Of a stretch of DNA of 53,819 nucleotides, positions 36,343 to 44,812 are shown piece by piece; positions within the stretch are counted from its first letter, which is position 1; each line of letters begins with the position of its first letter. A model generated the notes under the pieces. That model was given only the letters and a program-made list of their open reading frames with translations. It was not told the origin of the DNA and did not search any database. The position numbers were made by a program, and so were the translations under genes. Source of the DNA: an uncultured Acidobacteriota bacterium (GTDB lineage: Bacteria; Acidobacteriota; Thermoanaerobaculia; UBA5066); NCBI GenBank assembly GCA_903845115.1, contig CAIMWE010000015.1, positions 1 to 53,819 on the forward strand. Reading direction: 5' to 3'.

Positions 36343-39300
36343 GAGCCGTCAGCGCCAGGACGTGGCTTTTTCTGCTCGCCGGTGCGGCGACCGCAGTCGG
36401 CCCGGGGCCAGGCCATGCAGCGGCCGTCACCACCTTCGAGCGGATCTCGCTCCAGCACGGGCTCTCCCAGAGCATCATCGAGGGAATTCTCCAGGACCGG
36501 AAGGGGTTCCTCTGGTTCGCCACCGAGGACGGCCTGAATCGGTACGACGGCTACCGGTTCCGCGTGTTCCGTCAGGTCGCCGGCGACACCGGGAGCCTGA
36601 GCCACAACGAGGTGAAGGCGCTCTTCGAGGACCGCGCGGGCTCGATCTGGGCCGGCACCTTCGGCGGGGGCCTCGACCGCTTCGACCCGGCCACCGGGAA
36701 GTTCACCCGGTACCGCCACGACCCACGGGATCCGGCGAGCCTCGGCTCCGACATCGTCCGCTGCATCCGCGAGGACCGGTCGGGGGCGCTCTGGGTCGGG
36801 ACGCAGGGGGGCGGGCTCGACCGGATGGACCCGCGCACGGGCTCCTTCACCCACCTCCGCCCCGAGCCGGGAAACCCGGCGAGCCTGAGCCACGACGACG
36901 TCCGTGCGATCCACGAGGACCGCTCGGGAATCCTCTGGGTGGGGACCCGCGGCGGAGGGCTGAACCGTCTCGATCCCGGGACGCGGACGTTCACCCGCTT
37001 CCGCGCCGATCCCTCCGACCCCCGCAGCCTGAGCCACGACGTCGTGACCTGCATCGACGAGGACCCCTCCGGAACCCTCTGGGTCGGCACCTTCGGCGGG
37101 GGCCTGAACGCCTTCGACCCCTCCACCGGCGGCTTCGTCCGCACCCGGGCGAGCGCCACCCTCCCCGGAGCGCTCCGGAGCGACCGGGTCATGGCCCTCG
37201 CCACGGACCACGCCGGCACGCTCTGGGTCGCGACGGACGGCGGCGGGCTGGCCGCGTTCGACCGGACCGCCGGGACCTTCACGACGTACCGGAACGAGCC
37301 GGTCGATCCGCTCAGCATCAGCGCGGACCGCGTCTGGTCGGTCCTCGAGGACCGCTCCAACGTCCTCTGGGTCGGCACGTACGGCGGCGGACTGAACAAG
37401 CTCGACGTCGGGCGGAAGCGGTTCCGCCTGTTCAGGAACGAGCCGGGGAACCCCGATTCGCTTTCCCAGAACATCGTCTGGGCGATCCGCGAGGACGGAG
37501 ACGGCAACCTCTGGGTCGGGACGGACAGCGGCGGCCTGAACCTCTTCGAACGGCAGACCGGCCGGGTCCGTCATTTCCGTCACGACCCGGCCGACCCCTC
37601 CAGCCTCGCCCACGACGCCGTCCGCGTCGTCTTCGAGGATCGTTCGGGAGGGCTCTGGATCGGGACGAACGGGGGTGGCCTCGACCGGCTCGACCGGATC
37701 GACGGCAAGCCCTGGCGCTTCGCGCATCACCGGCACGATCCGTCGGACCCCGCGTCGCTCGGCCACGACGAGATCCGGACGATCTACGAGGACCGGGCCG
37801 GAGAGCTCTGGATCGGGACCTACGGGGGCGGACTCGACCGGTGGGATCGGCCCACCGGCCGGTTCGTCCACCATCGGCACCGGGAGGGGGATCCCGGAAG
37901 CCTCGGGAGCGACTTCGTGAGGAGCGTCTACGAGGATTCGCAGGGCAACTTCTGGGTCGGGACCCACGGCGGGGGGCTGAACCGCCTCGACCGGGCGACG
38001 GGCCGCTTCACCGCGTACCGGAACGACCCGGCCGACCCGGCCAGCCTCAGCAACGACTACGTCATGGCGGTCGGCGAGGACCGCTCCGGCGCTCTCTGGG
38101 TCGCCACGTTCGGGGGGGGACTGAACCGGTTCGACCGGCAGGCCGGGACGTTCCGCCGGTTCACCGAGACCGACGGGCTCGCCAGCGACTCGCTCTACGG
38201 GTTCCTCGAGGACGAGCGGGGGCTCCTCTGGATCAGCTCCACGCGGGGGCTCTCCTGCTTCGACCCCCGGTCGCTCGGCATCCACAACTACGACGCCCGC
38301 GACGGGCTCCAGAGCAACGAGTTCAACGGCGGCTCGTTCTTCCGCTCCGCGAAGGGGGAGCTCTTCTTCGGCGGCATCGGCGGCTTCAACGCCTTCTTCC
38401 CCGCCGAGATCGGCGCCAACCCGCGCGTCCCGCCCGTCGTCATCACCGACGTCCAGCTCTTCAACAGGTCCGTCCGCGTCGGGGAGGCGAGGCGCCGAGG
38501 GCCGCTCCTGACCCGGCCCATCGAGGCCACCGAGGAGATCGAGCTCTCCTGGAAGGAGAACGTCGTCACGTTCGAGTTCGCGGCGCTCCACTTCGCCGCG
38601 CCCGAGAAGAACCGCTACGCCTACCGCCTGGAGGGCTTCGACGACGCGTGGATCTCCGCGAGGGCCGACCGGCGCTCGGCGACCTTCACGGGCCTGGCCC
38701 CGGGGCGGTACGTCTTCCAGGTGAAGGGGGCGAATCCCGACGGCGTCTGGAACGAGGCGGGCGCCTCCCTCCGGATCACGGTCCTTCCGCCGTTCTGGGC
38801 GACCTGGTGGTTTCGCATCGCCGGGACGCTCGGGGCGGGGGGCCTGGCCTTCCTGGCCGTCCGCCGCCGCGTCGCCAACGTCCGGCTGGCCGCGGAGCTC
38901 GGGGCGGCGCACGACGCGCAGATGGCTCTCCTCCCGCGCTCCGACCCCGTGTTCGAGGGGTTCGAAATCTCCGGGGTCTGCCTGCCGGCGAGCGAGGTCG
39001 GCGGCGACTTCTTCGACGCGTTCCCCGTCGACGGAGACGACGCGGAGCTCCGCCTCGTCGTGGGCGACGTCTCGGGGAAGGGGACGAGGGCCGCGATGGC
39101 CGCCGCCATGTCGAGCGGGATGGTCCACGCCCGCTCGGCCGGCGGCAGCCCTCTCTCCGAGGTGCTGACGAGCGTGAACCGGTCGATCTCCCACAAGATC
39201 GAGCGGCGCATGTTCACCGCGATGTGCCTGGCCTCGATCGACCGCCGGACGCGGACCCTGACGTTCGCGAACGCCGGCCTCTGCGAGCCGGTCCTGCGCT

Positions 39301-39623
39301 CCGGCGGGACCGCTTCCTTCCTTCCCTCGCCGCCGCCCGCCTTCCCCCTCGGGTCGTTCCCGGAGACGGCCTACGCGAGCGCGACGGTTCGGCTCGCGGC
39401 CGGGGACGTCGTCGTCTTCACGACGGACGGCGTGGCCGAGGCGTTCGACCGCGAGGGGGCGCAGTACGGGTACGACGCTCTCCTCTCGTTCGTCCGGGGT
39501 CTCGAGACCGGGCGCCTCTCGGCCGCGGGGATCCGCGACGCCCTCATCGCGGAGGTGAGGCGCTTCTCGGCCGGCTCGCGATTGCGGGACGACGTGACCG
39601 TCCTCGTCGTCAAGGCGCTCTGA
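36339..39623 (+). CDS. Periplasmic two-component-type propeller sensor with SpoIIE/PP2C phosphatase output
   Basis: A 1094-residue membrane protein. A signal peptide is followed by 13 propeller repeats with the pattern LWVGT-x-GGGL-N/D-R-x-D, matching two bladed ligand-binding propellers, then a Y_Y_Y immunoglobulin-like domain (FAAPEKNRYAYRLEGFDDAW). A membrane helix near 825 leads to a PP2C/SpoIIE phosphatase (about 860-1094; ASEVGGDFFDAF, VVGDVSGKGTRAAMAAAM, VVFTTDGVAEAF). Most proteins with this sensor end in a histidine kinase; here the output is a phosphatase, as in some acidobacterial and Bacteroidota-like sensors. The GTG start overlaps the peptidase stop, so translation is coupled. 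The ligand may be a peptide or sugar released nearby; that is inference. Confidence 0.92.
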   Translation: MRAVSARTWLFLLAGAATAVGPGPGHAAAVTTFERISLQHGLSQSIIEGILQDRKGFLWFATEDGLNRYDGYRFRVFRQVAGDTGSLSHNEVKALFEDRAGSIWAGTFGGGLDRFDPATGKFTRYRHDPRDPASLGSDIVRCIREDRSGALWVGTQGGGLDRMDPRTGSFTHLRPEPGNPASLSHDDVRAIHEDRSGILWVGTRGGGLNRLDPGTRTFTRFRADPSDPRSLSHDVVTCIDEDPSGTLWVGTFGGGLNAFDPSTGGFVRTRASATLPGALRSDRVMALATDHAGTLWVATDGGGLAAFDRTAGTFTTYRNEPVDPLSISADRVWSVLEDRSNVLWVGTYGGGLNKLDVGRKRFRLFRNEPGNPDSLSQNIVWAIREDGDGNLWVGTDSGGLNLFERQTGRVRHFRHDPADPSSLAHDAVRVVFEDRSGGLWIGTNGGGLDRLDRIDGKPWRFAHHRHDPSDPASLGHDEIRTIYEDRAGELWIGTYGGGLDRWDRPTGRFVHHRHREGDPGSLGSDFVRSVYEDSQGNFWVGTHGGGLNRLDRATGRFTAYRNDPADPASLSNDYVMAVGEDRSGALWVATFGGGLNRFDRQAGTFRRFTETDGLASDSLYGFLEDERGLLWISSTRGLSCFDPRSLGIHNYDARDGLQSNEFNGGSFFRSAKGELFFGGIGGFNAFFPAEIGANPRVPPVVITDVQLFNRSVRVGEARRRGPLLTRPIEATEEIELSWKENVVTFEFAALHFAAPEKNRYAYRLEGFDDAWISARADRRSATFTGLAPGRYVFQVKGANPDGVWNEAGASLRITVLPPFWATWWFRIAGTLGAGGLAFLAVRRRVANVRLAAELGAAHDAQMALLPRSDPVFEGFEISGVCLPASEVGGDFFDAFPVDGDDAELRLVVGDVSGKGTRAAMAAAMSSGMVHARSAGGSPLSEVLTSVNRSISHKIERRMFTAMCLASIDRRTRTLTFANAGLCEPVLRSGGTASFLPSPPPAFPLGSFPETAYASATVRLAAGDVVVFTTDGVAEAFDREGAQYGYDALLSFVRGLETGRLSAAGIRDALIAEVRRFSAGSRLRDDVTVLVVKAL

Positions 39624-39743
39624 CGGCGCCCTCCCTCCCGGTCACCAGCTGTCGCTCGAGCCGCCTCCGCCGCTGTCGCCGCCCCCTCCCGCCGCTCCGC
39701 TCGAGCACCGGCCGCCACCCGCCGCTCTGGCGGACGGCCGCGA

Positions 39744-40301
39744 TCACCACCCCGCCGAACGACCGGAAGACGAACGAGCAGAGCCCCGCACCGCCGAGAG
39801 GAGCGCGTCGACGCCCGCCTCGATCCCTCCGGCGAAGTCCCCTTTCAGGAAGAAGGGCTTCACGACGTCTCCCTGGATCCGCTTCGCCACCGCGTCGGGC
39901 ACCGCCCCCTCGAGCCCGTAGCCCGTGGCGATCCGCATCTTCCGCTCCGCCGGGAAGACGAAGAAGACGAGGCCGTTGCTCTTCCCCTTCTGCCCCACGC
40001 CCCAGGCCCGGATCGCCGCCGCGCCCAGCTCCTCGAGAGTCGTCCCCTCGGGGACCCTGGGCGCAATGTAGACGAGGAGCTGAGCGGAGGTCTCCCTCTC
40101 GAAGGCGGCCAGCTTCTCGTTGAGGGCCGCGGCCCGATCGCCGGGCAGGACGTTCGCCAGGTCGGTGACGTACCGGTCGGGCTTCGGCGGGACCGGCGGT
40201 CCGGCGAAGACATTCCCGGCGAAGGGTCCGCTGCCCACGAGCGCCAGGAGGGCGAGCGGGAGGACCATCCTCCGCCACGTCGACGGAAAAGACCTGTTCA
40301 T
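39744..40301 (-). CDS. TPM/YgcG-family exported protein, probably interrupted
   Basis: A 185-residue protein with a signal peptide and a TPM domain (about 40-150): YVTDLANVLPGD, LLVYIAPRVPEG, GLVFFVFPAERKMRIATGYG. TPM domains occur in envelope proteins and in photosystem II repair factors. Family members normally go on to a membrane helix and a Gly/Ser-rich tail. Here the reading frame stops at a TGA, yet past it the same frame continues to a Gly-rich end (GGGGDSGGGGSSDSW) with a stop at 39642, and a hydrophobic stretch (SFVFRSFGGVVIAAV) lies in another frame. Either a nonsense change or paired indels broke the gene. AGGAG precedes the ATG. It faces the divergent synthase gene across 75 bases. 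Confidence 0.8.
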   Translation of the reverse strand: MNRSFPSTWRRMVLPLALLALVGSGPFAGNVFAGPPVPPKPDRYVTDLANVLPGDRAAALNEKLAAFERETSAQLLVYIAPRVPEGTTLEELGAAAIRAWGVGQKGKSNGLVFFVFPAERKMRIATGYGLEGAVPDAVAKRIQGDVVKPFFLKGDFAGGIEAGVDALLSAVRGSARSSSGRSAGW

Positions 40302-40376
40302 GAATCGGCTCCTGGCCGGAGTCTAGCCGCGGCCTGGTGCCGGGAAAGCGGTCCGGAGCGATACTCTCGGCTTCCG

Positions 40377-41300
40377 ATGCCCGACCTGGAGCGCCTCCTC
40401 GAGCGGACGAGCCGCACCTTCGCGCTGGCGATCCCGGCGCTGCCGGAGCCGACCCGGCGCGAGGTGACGCTCGCCTACCTCCTCTTCCGCATCGCCGACA
40501 CGTTCGAGGACGCGGCGCACTGGGCCCCGGCCCGGAGGATCGCGGCGCTCTCGGAGCTCGAGGGCCTCCTCGGGTCGCTCTCACCCGTCGAGGCCTCCCG
40601 GAGCGCGGAGGGCTGGACCGCGGCGGGCGCGTCCCCCCATCCCGGCTATGCGGAGCTCGTGGCCTGCACTCCCGCCGTCCTCTCGGAGTTCAGTTGCCTG
40701 CGCGGCCCGGCCGTCGACTCGATCCGCCGCCACGTCGTCGCCTCCGCCCGCGGCATGGCGCGCTTCGTCGCCCGGACCGAGGGGAACCGCCTCTCCCTGA
40801 CGTCGATCGACGAGCTGAAGGACTACTGTTACGTCGTCGCGGGAGTCGTCGGCGAGCTGCTCACCGACCTCTTCCTGATCGACCGGCCGGCCCTCGCCGG
40901 CGTGGCCCCGTTCCTCCGGGAGCGGGCCGCCTCCTTCGGGGAGGCGCTCCAGCTCGTCAACATCCTCAAGGACGCCGCCTCCGACGCCGCCGAGGGGAGG
41001 CGCTACCTCCCCGAGGGAGTTCCCCGGAGCGCCGTCTTCGCGCTCGCCCGCCGGGACCTCGTCGTCGCCGGCGAATACGTCGTCGCTCTCCAGCGCGCCG
41101 GCGCGCCCCGCGGCATCGTCGAGTTCACGGCGCTCCCTGCCGAGCTGGCCTGGGCCGCCCTCGACCGGATCGAGGCGTCGGGCCCCGGGTCGAAGGTGAG
41201 CCGGCCGGAGGTCTACCGGATCGCGCGGCGGGTCCGGCGCGCCCTCGAACGCGCCGAGAGCCCCGTGACGGCGGCCCACGTGGAAGAGGCGAAGCCGTGA
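40377..41300 (+). CDS. Squalene/phytoene synthase family enzyme
   Basis: A 307-residue trans-isoprenyl condensing enzyme. Both metal-binding motifs are present: D41-TFE-D45 in FRIADTFED, and N195-ILKD199-xxx-D203 in VNILKDAASD. The rest of the pattern (LFRIADTFEDAAHW, YCYVVAGVVGELL) fits HpnC/HpnD and CrtB-type synthases that join two C15 or C20 diphosphates head to head. Which product is made cannot be read from these motifs. Downstream, within 60 bases, lie an alpha/beta hydrolase and a two-subunit GMC oxidoreductase, so a tailoring pathway for a hopanoid or carotenoid-like lipid is possible. The start follows a weak site; the next gene is separated by only 52 bases. Confidence 0.9.
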   Translation: MPDLERLLERTSRTFALAIPALPEPTRREVTLAYLLFRIADTFEDAAHWAPARRIAALSELEGLLGSLSPVEASRSAEGWTAAGASPHPGYAELVACTPAVLSEFSCLRGPAVDSIRRHVVASARGMARFVARTEGNRLSLTSIDELKDYCYVVAGVVGELLTDLFLIDRPALAGVAPFLRERAASFGEALQLVNILKDAASDAAEGRRYLPEGVPRSAVFALARRDLVVAGEYVVALQRAGAPRGIVEFTALPAELAWAALDRIEASGPGSKVSRPEVYRIARRVRRALERAESPVTAAHVEEAKP

Positions 41301-41352
41301 CCGATCCTCTCGCCGACCCGCCGGCGGACAGCCTGCGGCCGGGGGCGCCCGA

Positions 41353-42846
41353 GTGAAGCGCTTCCTGCGCTGGCCCCTCCGCGCCGCGGCCGCGGCCGCG
41401 GTCCTCTTCCTGACGATCGTCCTCGTTCGCGGCCTCGACGCCCGGAAACGGGGCGAGATGCGGCCCTGGCATACGGTCGCGCCAAGCGCGGAGGTTCGCG
41501 CGGCGGACCTCGGCGCCCTCTCGACGCTCGCGGACTACCTGCGGCGGGAGGACGCCGTCTTCCGCGAGGTGCAGCAGAGGGTCAGGGACCGCGTCCCCGC
41601 CCTCGACCGGACCGCCGCGAATCGGTACTGGGACGGGAGCCCGCTCGCCGCCGGAAGGCACCCGAGGGACTGGAATCGGACCTTCGAGCTGGCGCCCTCA
41701 GAGATCCGCGGAGGCGCGCTCCTCCTCCACGGCCTCACGGACGCCCCCTACAGCATGCGGCCGCTCGCCGAGATCTACCGTTCCGAGGGGTTCTACGCCC
41801 TCGCGCTGCGGCTCCCCGGCCACGGCACGGTCCCCGGGAGCCTGACGCGGACCTCGTGGCCGGACTGGGTGGCGGCGGTGCGGATGGGGATGCGGCACGT
41901 CCGGGAAAAGGCCGGAGCCGGCCAGCCGGTCCACCTGGTTGGCTACTCGAACGGCGGCGCGCTCGCGGTGAACTACGCCCTGGAGACGCTGGACGACCCG
42001 GCCCTCCCGCGGCCGGACCGGCTGCTCCTCCTCTCGCCGATGATCGGCGTGACCCCGTTCGCGGGGTTTGCCCGGTGGATCGGCCTCCTCGGCGCTTTTC
42101 CCTACTTCGAGCAGACCCGCTGGCTCGACGTCATGCCCGAGTACGTCCCGTTCAAGTACAACTCGTTCCCGGCGAACGCCGCGGCCCAGACGTACGAGCT
42201 GACCAACGTCCTGGACGAGAAGCTCGGGAGCGCCGCCTCGCGCGGGCGGATCCGGGACCTCCCGCCGGCCCTGGCCTTCATTTCCCTCGTCGACGCGACG
42301 GTGATTTCGGGCGCGACCGTCCACGGCCTCTTCGACCGGCTCCAGCCGAACGGCAGCGACCTGGTGGTGTTCGACCTGAACCGGGTCAACGCCCTGGCGG
42401 CGTTCCTGAAGGACGGGGGGAACGCCCTCCTGGAGGACCTCGCCTCCCGCCCGACCCGCCCCTACGATTTCTCCCTCGTCACGAATTCCCGGCCGGACCG
42501 GCTGGACGTCGTGGAGCGGAAGTTCCCGAGCGGTCGCGCCCCGGCCCGCGAGGAGCCCCTCGGCCTCTCCTGGCCGAGGGAGGTCTTCTCCCTGTCCCAT
42601 GTCGCGATCCCCTTCCCGGAGACCGACCCGCTCTTCGGGGGACGTCCCGACGAGAGCGAGAGCTACGGCCTCCGCCTGGGCCTCGTCGGACCGCGCGGCG
42701 AGAAGTCGCTCCTCTCGGTCCCGATCGAGCAGTTCATGCGCCTCACCTGGAACCCCTTCTTCCCGTACATGGAGGCCAGGGTCCGGGCCTGGATCCGCGG
42801 ATCGGCGGGCGCGGAGCCACCCCCCGCGGCGAGGCCGGGGAGCTGA
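41353..42846 (+). CDS. Membrane-anchored alpha/beta hydrolase
   Basis: A 497-residue protein. An N-terminal hydrophobic segment (about 8-26, LRAAAAAAVLFLTIVLV) anchors or exports it. The alpha/beta-hydrolase core begins near ALLLHGLTDAPYSM (oxyanion region) and holds the nucleophile elbow G197-Y-S199-N-G201; the acid and histidine are less certain (a candidate Asp in FISLVDATVISGATV and a His in its neighbourhood). This is the carboxylesterase/lipase-like fold, but no substrate signature is visible. The start is GTG, four bases overlapping a possible 19-codon reading frame that itself overlaps the synthase stop. It sits between the synthase and the GMC oxidoreductase genes, all on one strand, so a shared pathway is likely. 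Confidence 0.85.
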   Translation: MKRFLRWPLRAAAAAAVLFLTIVLVRGLDARKRGEMRPWHTVAPSAEVRAADLGALSTLADYLRREDAVFREVQQRVRDRVPALDRTAANRYWDGSPLAAGRHPRDWNRTFELAPSEIRGGALLLHGLTDAPYSMRPLAEIYRSEGFYALALRLPGHGTVPGSLTRTSWPDWVAAVRMGMRHVREKAGAGQPVHLVGYSNGGALAVNYALETLDDPALPRPDRLLLLSPMIGVTPFAGFARWIGLLGAFPYFEQTRWLDVMPEYVPFKYNSFPANAAAQTYELTNVLDEKLGSAASRGRIRDLPPALAFISLVDATVISGATVHGLFDRLQPNGSDLVVFDLNRVNALAAFLKDGGNALLEDLASRPTRPYDFSLVTNSRPDRLDVVERKFPSGRAPAREEPLGLSWPREVFSLSHVAIPFPETDPLFGGRPDESESYGLRLGLVGPRGEKSLLSVPIEQFMRLTWNPFFPYMEARVRAWIRGSAGAEPPPAARPGS

Positions 42847-42850
42847 CGCG

Positions 42851-43264
42851 ATGACCGAGATGGTCGAGAGTACCTTCGGTCCGGTGCGGGAGAGCTTCCG
42901 GGCCCTCGCGGCGACGATCGTTCCCGAGGCCGTCTCGCTCGACGCGGACGCCTGGGACGAGGTGGAGCGGATCGTCGAGGATGGGCTCGCCGCCCGCCCC
43001 GCAGCCATCCGGAGGCAGCTGCGGCTCTTCGTCCGCCTCCTCGACCTCCTCCCGGTCCTCCGCTTCGGGAAGACGTTCCGCTCGCTCGACCCCTCCCGGC
43101 GGACCGCCTTTCTCCTGGGGGTCCAGGACGCGCCGGTCCTCCTCGTGAGACGGGGCTTCTGGGGGATCAGGACGCTCGTCTACATGGGCTACTACAGCCG
43201 CCAGGAGGCTCGCGACGCGATCGGCTACCGGGCCGACGCGCGGGGCTGGGAGGGACGGCGGTGA
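42851..43264 (+). CDS. Gluconate-2-dehydrogenase subunit-3-like small subunit
   Basis: A 137-residue soluble, mostly helical protein. The pattern TFRSLDPSRRTAFL, then GFWGIRTLVYMGYYSRQEAR with a conserved IGY, fits the Gluconate_2-dh3 family, small partners of GMC or gluconate dehydrogenases. Unlike the classical periplasmic subunit it shows no Tat or Sec signal, so the pair is probably cytoplasmic or membrane associated. It lies four bases after the hydrolase stop and its stop overlaps the large subunit start (GTGA), the usual arrangement for tightly coupled subunits. Confidence 0.82.
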   Translation: MTEMVESTFGPVRESFRALAATIVPEAVSLDADAWDEVERIVEDGLAARPAAIRRQLRLFVRLLDLLPVLRFGKTFRSLDPSRRTAFLLGVQDAPVLLVRRGFWGIRTLVYMGYYSRQEARDAIGYRADARGWEGRR

Positions 43265-44775
43265 ACGAGAAGCGCTACGACGTGGTGGTCGTCGGGTCCG
43301 GCGCCGGGGGCGGCACCGTGGCGGAGGCGCTGGCCCCGCTCGTCCGGCAGGGCAAGAAGGTCCTCGTCGTCGAGCAGGGGCCCCGGCTCCGTCTCGAGGA
43401 GCTCAGCGGGCGCGAGCTGGAAATGGCGCCGGCCCTCTACGAGGACGACGGCGGATTCCTGACCGCCGACGGGACGATGACACTCGCCTTCGGGCGGGCT
43501 TACGGCGGCTCCACCGTCGTCTACACCGGGACCTCGATGCAGCCGCCGGAGCGGGTCGTCCGGGGATGGGGCGTCCCGGGACTGGATCACTCCGACCTCG
43601 ACCGGAGGGCGCGGCGGTTCGCCGGCGACAACAACGTCCACCTCCTCGACGAGGGGCTGCTCAACGAGAACAACCGGCTCTTCGTCGAGGGGTGCCGGAA
43701 GGCGGGCTATCGCGCCGAGCAGTTCCCGATCAACGTGAAGGGGTGCAAGGGGTCGAGCCTCTGCAACCTCGGCTGCCCCAACGGCGCCAAGCAGGGGACC
43801 CATCAGGTCCAGCTGCCGGCCGCCGAGCGGGCCGGCGTCGAGGTCGTCACGCGCGCCGAGGCGCTCCGGCTGGAGGAGCGGGTCGTCGTCCTCCGGGTCT
43901 CGGCCAGGCCGGAGGGGGGGAAAGGCCTCCCGTCGGAGTGGGCTCCGGGGGACTACCGGGTCGCGGCCGGCGTCGTGGTCCTCGCGGGAGGCGCCGTCGG
44001 CAGCCCCGCCCTCCTCCTCCGGTCCCGGCTGCCGGGCCTGTCCGGGCGGGTCGGGGAGGGTCTCACCTGCCATCCCGCCCACATCCTGGTAGGGGAGCAC
44101 CCGCGGGAGATCACGAACGACGTCGGGCACCCGAAGAGCTTCTTCCTCGACCGCGCCGCCCGGGAAGGATTCGTCCTCGAGACCTGCATGTATTTCCCGT
44201 TCACGACGGCGAAGAACCTGGCCGGCTTCGGGGCGCCGCACTCGACGCTCATGCGCGCCTTCCGGCGGCTCCAGATGATCCTGGTCCTCGCCTGCGACAA
44301 GGCCGTTCCGGGGAACAGGGTCTCCGTCGACCGGGCGGGGAAGCCGGTCGTCCACTACCGCTTCACGAGGGAGACCGTGGCGGCGCTGGTCCGGGCGACC
44401 CGCGCGTCGGCCCGGATCTTCTTCGCGGCGGGGGCCATCCGGGTCCACGCCCCGTCGGCCGACCCGCCGCTCGTCGAGCCGGGGGACTCCGCGCGGCTGG
44501 ACGAGCGGATCTCGGAGCGGCACTTCCTGCCGGGGAAGATCTCGGTCTCGGCCGCTCACCTGATGGGCGGCTGCGGGATGGGGCGGGGGCCGGAGGACTC
44601 CGTGACCGACTCGTTCGGCCGCGTCCACGGCCTCCCGTGGCTCCGGGTGGCCGATTCGAGCCTCTTCCCCGACTCGCTCGAGATCAACCCGTACCTGACG
44701 ATCATGGCCCTGGCCGACCGGGTGGCGGAGGGGGTCGTCTCCGACCTGTCGGAGCTCGGGGCCGGCTCCGGCTGA
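43261..44775 (+). CDS. GMC-family flavin oxidoreductase, large subunit
   Basis: A 504-residue FAD enzyme. VVVVGSGAGGGTVAEAL at the N-terminus binds the ADP part of FAD. Catalytic His in SAAHLMGGCGMG and the Asn in INPYLTIMALADR fit the GMC fold. A Cys-rich block KGCKGSSLCNLGCPNGAKQG (about 160-180) is typical of the branch that includes gluconate- and choline-type and sterol oxidases. The acceptor is unknown; a partner small subunit is encoded directly upstream and overlaps by four bases. The context (prenyl synthase, hydrolase) suggests oxidation of a hydroxyl on a lipid or sugar-lipid, but the substrate cannot be deduced. Confidence 0.9.
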   Translation: MNEKRYDVVVVGSGAGGGTVAEALAPLVRQGKKVLVVEQGPRLRLEELSGRELEMAPALYEDDGGFLTADGTMTLAFGRAYGGSTVVYTGTSMQPPERVVRGWGVPGLDHSDLDRRARRFAGDNNVHLLDEGLLNENNRLFVEGCRKAGYRAEQFPINVKGCKGSSLCNLGCPNGAKQGTHQVQLPAAERAGVEVVTRAEALRLEERVVVLRVSARPEGGKGLPSEWAPGDYRVAAGVVVLAGGAVGSPALLLRSRLPGLSGRVGEGLTCHPAHILVGEHPREITNDVGHPKSFFLDRAAREGFVLETCMYFPFTTAKNLAGFGAPHSTLMRAFRRLQMILVLACDKAVPGNRVSVDRAGKPVVHYRFTRETVAALVRATRASARIFFAAGAIRVHAPSADPPLVEPGDSARLDERISERHFLPGKISVSAAHLMGGCGMGRGPEDSVTDSFGRVHGLPWLRVADSSLFPDSLEINPYLTIMALADRVAEGVVSDLSELGAGSG

Positions 44776-44778
44776 TCC

Positions 44779-44806
44779 CGGGGCCGGTCGAGACGGTCCG
44801 GCCCCG
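44779..44806. terminator. Bidirectional hairpin between GMC and phosphate-transporter genes
   Basis: CGGGGCCGG and CCGGCCCCG form a perfect 9-bp stem with a 10-base loop, filling the gap between two convergent stop codons. No T-tract is present. Confidence 0.55.
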
Positions 44807-44812
44807 CCCGCC

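Noticed and set aside
36560-38260. Regularly spaced repeats that could suggest a CRISPR or satellite array
   Set aside because: They are the codons of the 13 propeller repeats, vary between copies and stay in frame.
39744-39746. TGA in the TPM gene as a selenocysteine codon
   Set aside because: No SECIS-like hairpin directly follows and no relatives are known to me with Sec at that place; a nonsense change or indels fit better.
41297-41356. A 19-codon frame linking the synthase stop to the hydrolase start by GTGA at both ends
   Set aside because: Low-complexity Pro/Asp sequence and no independent evidence; the two overlaps are likely coincidence in dense GC-rich DNA.
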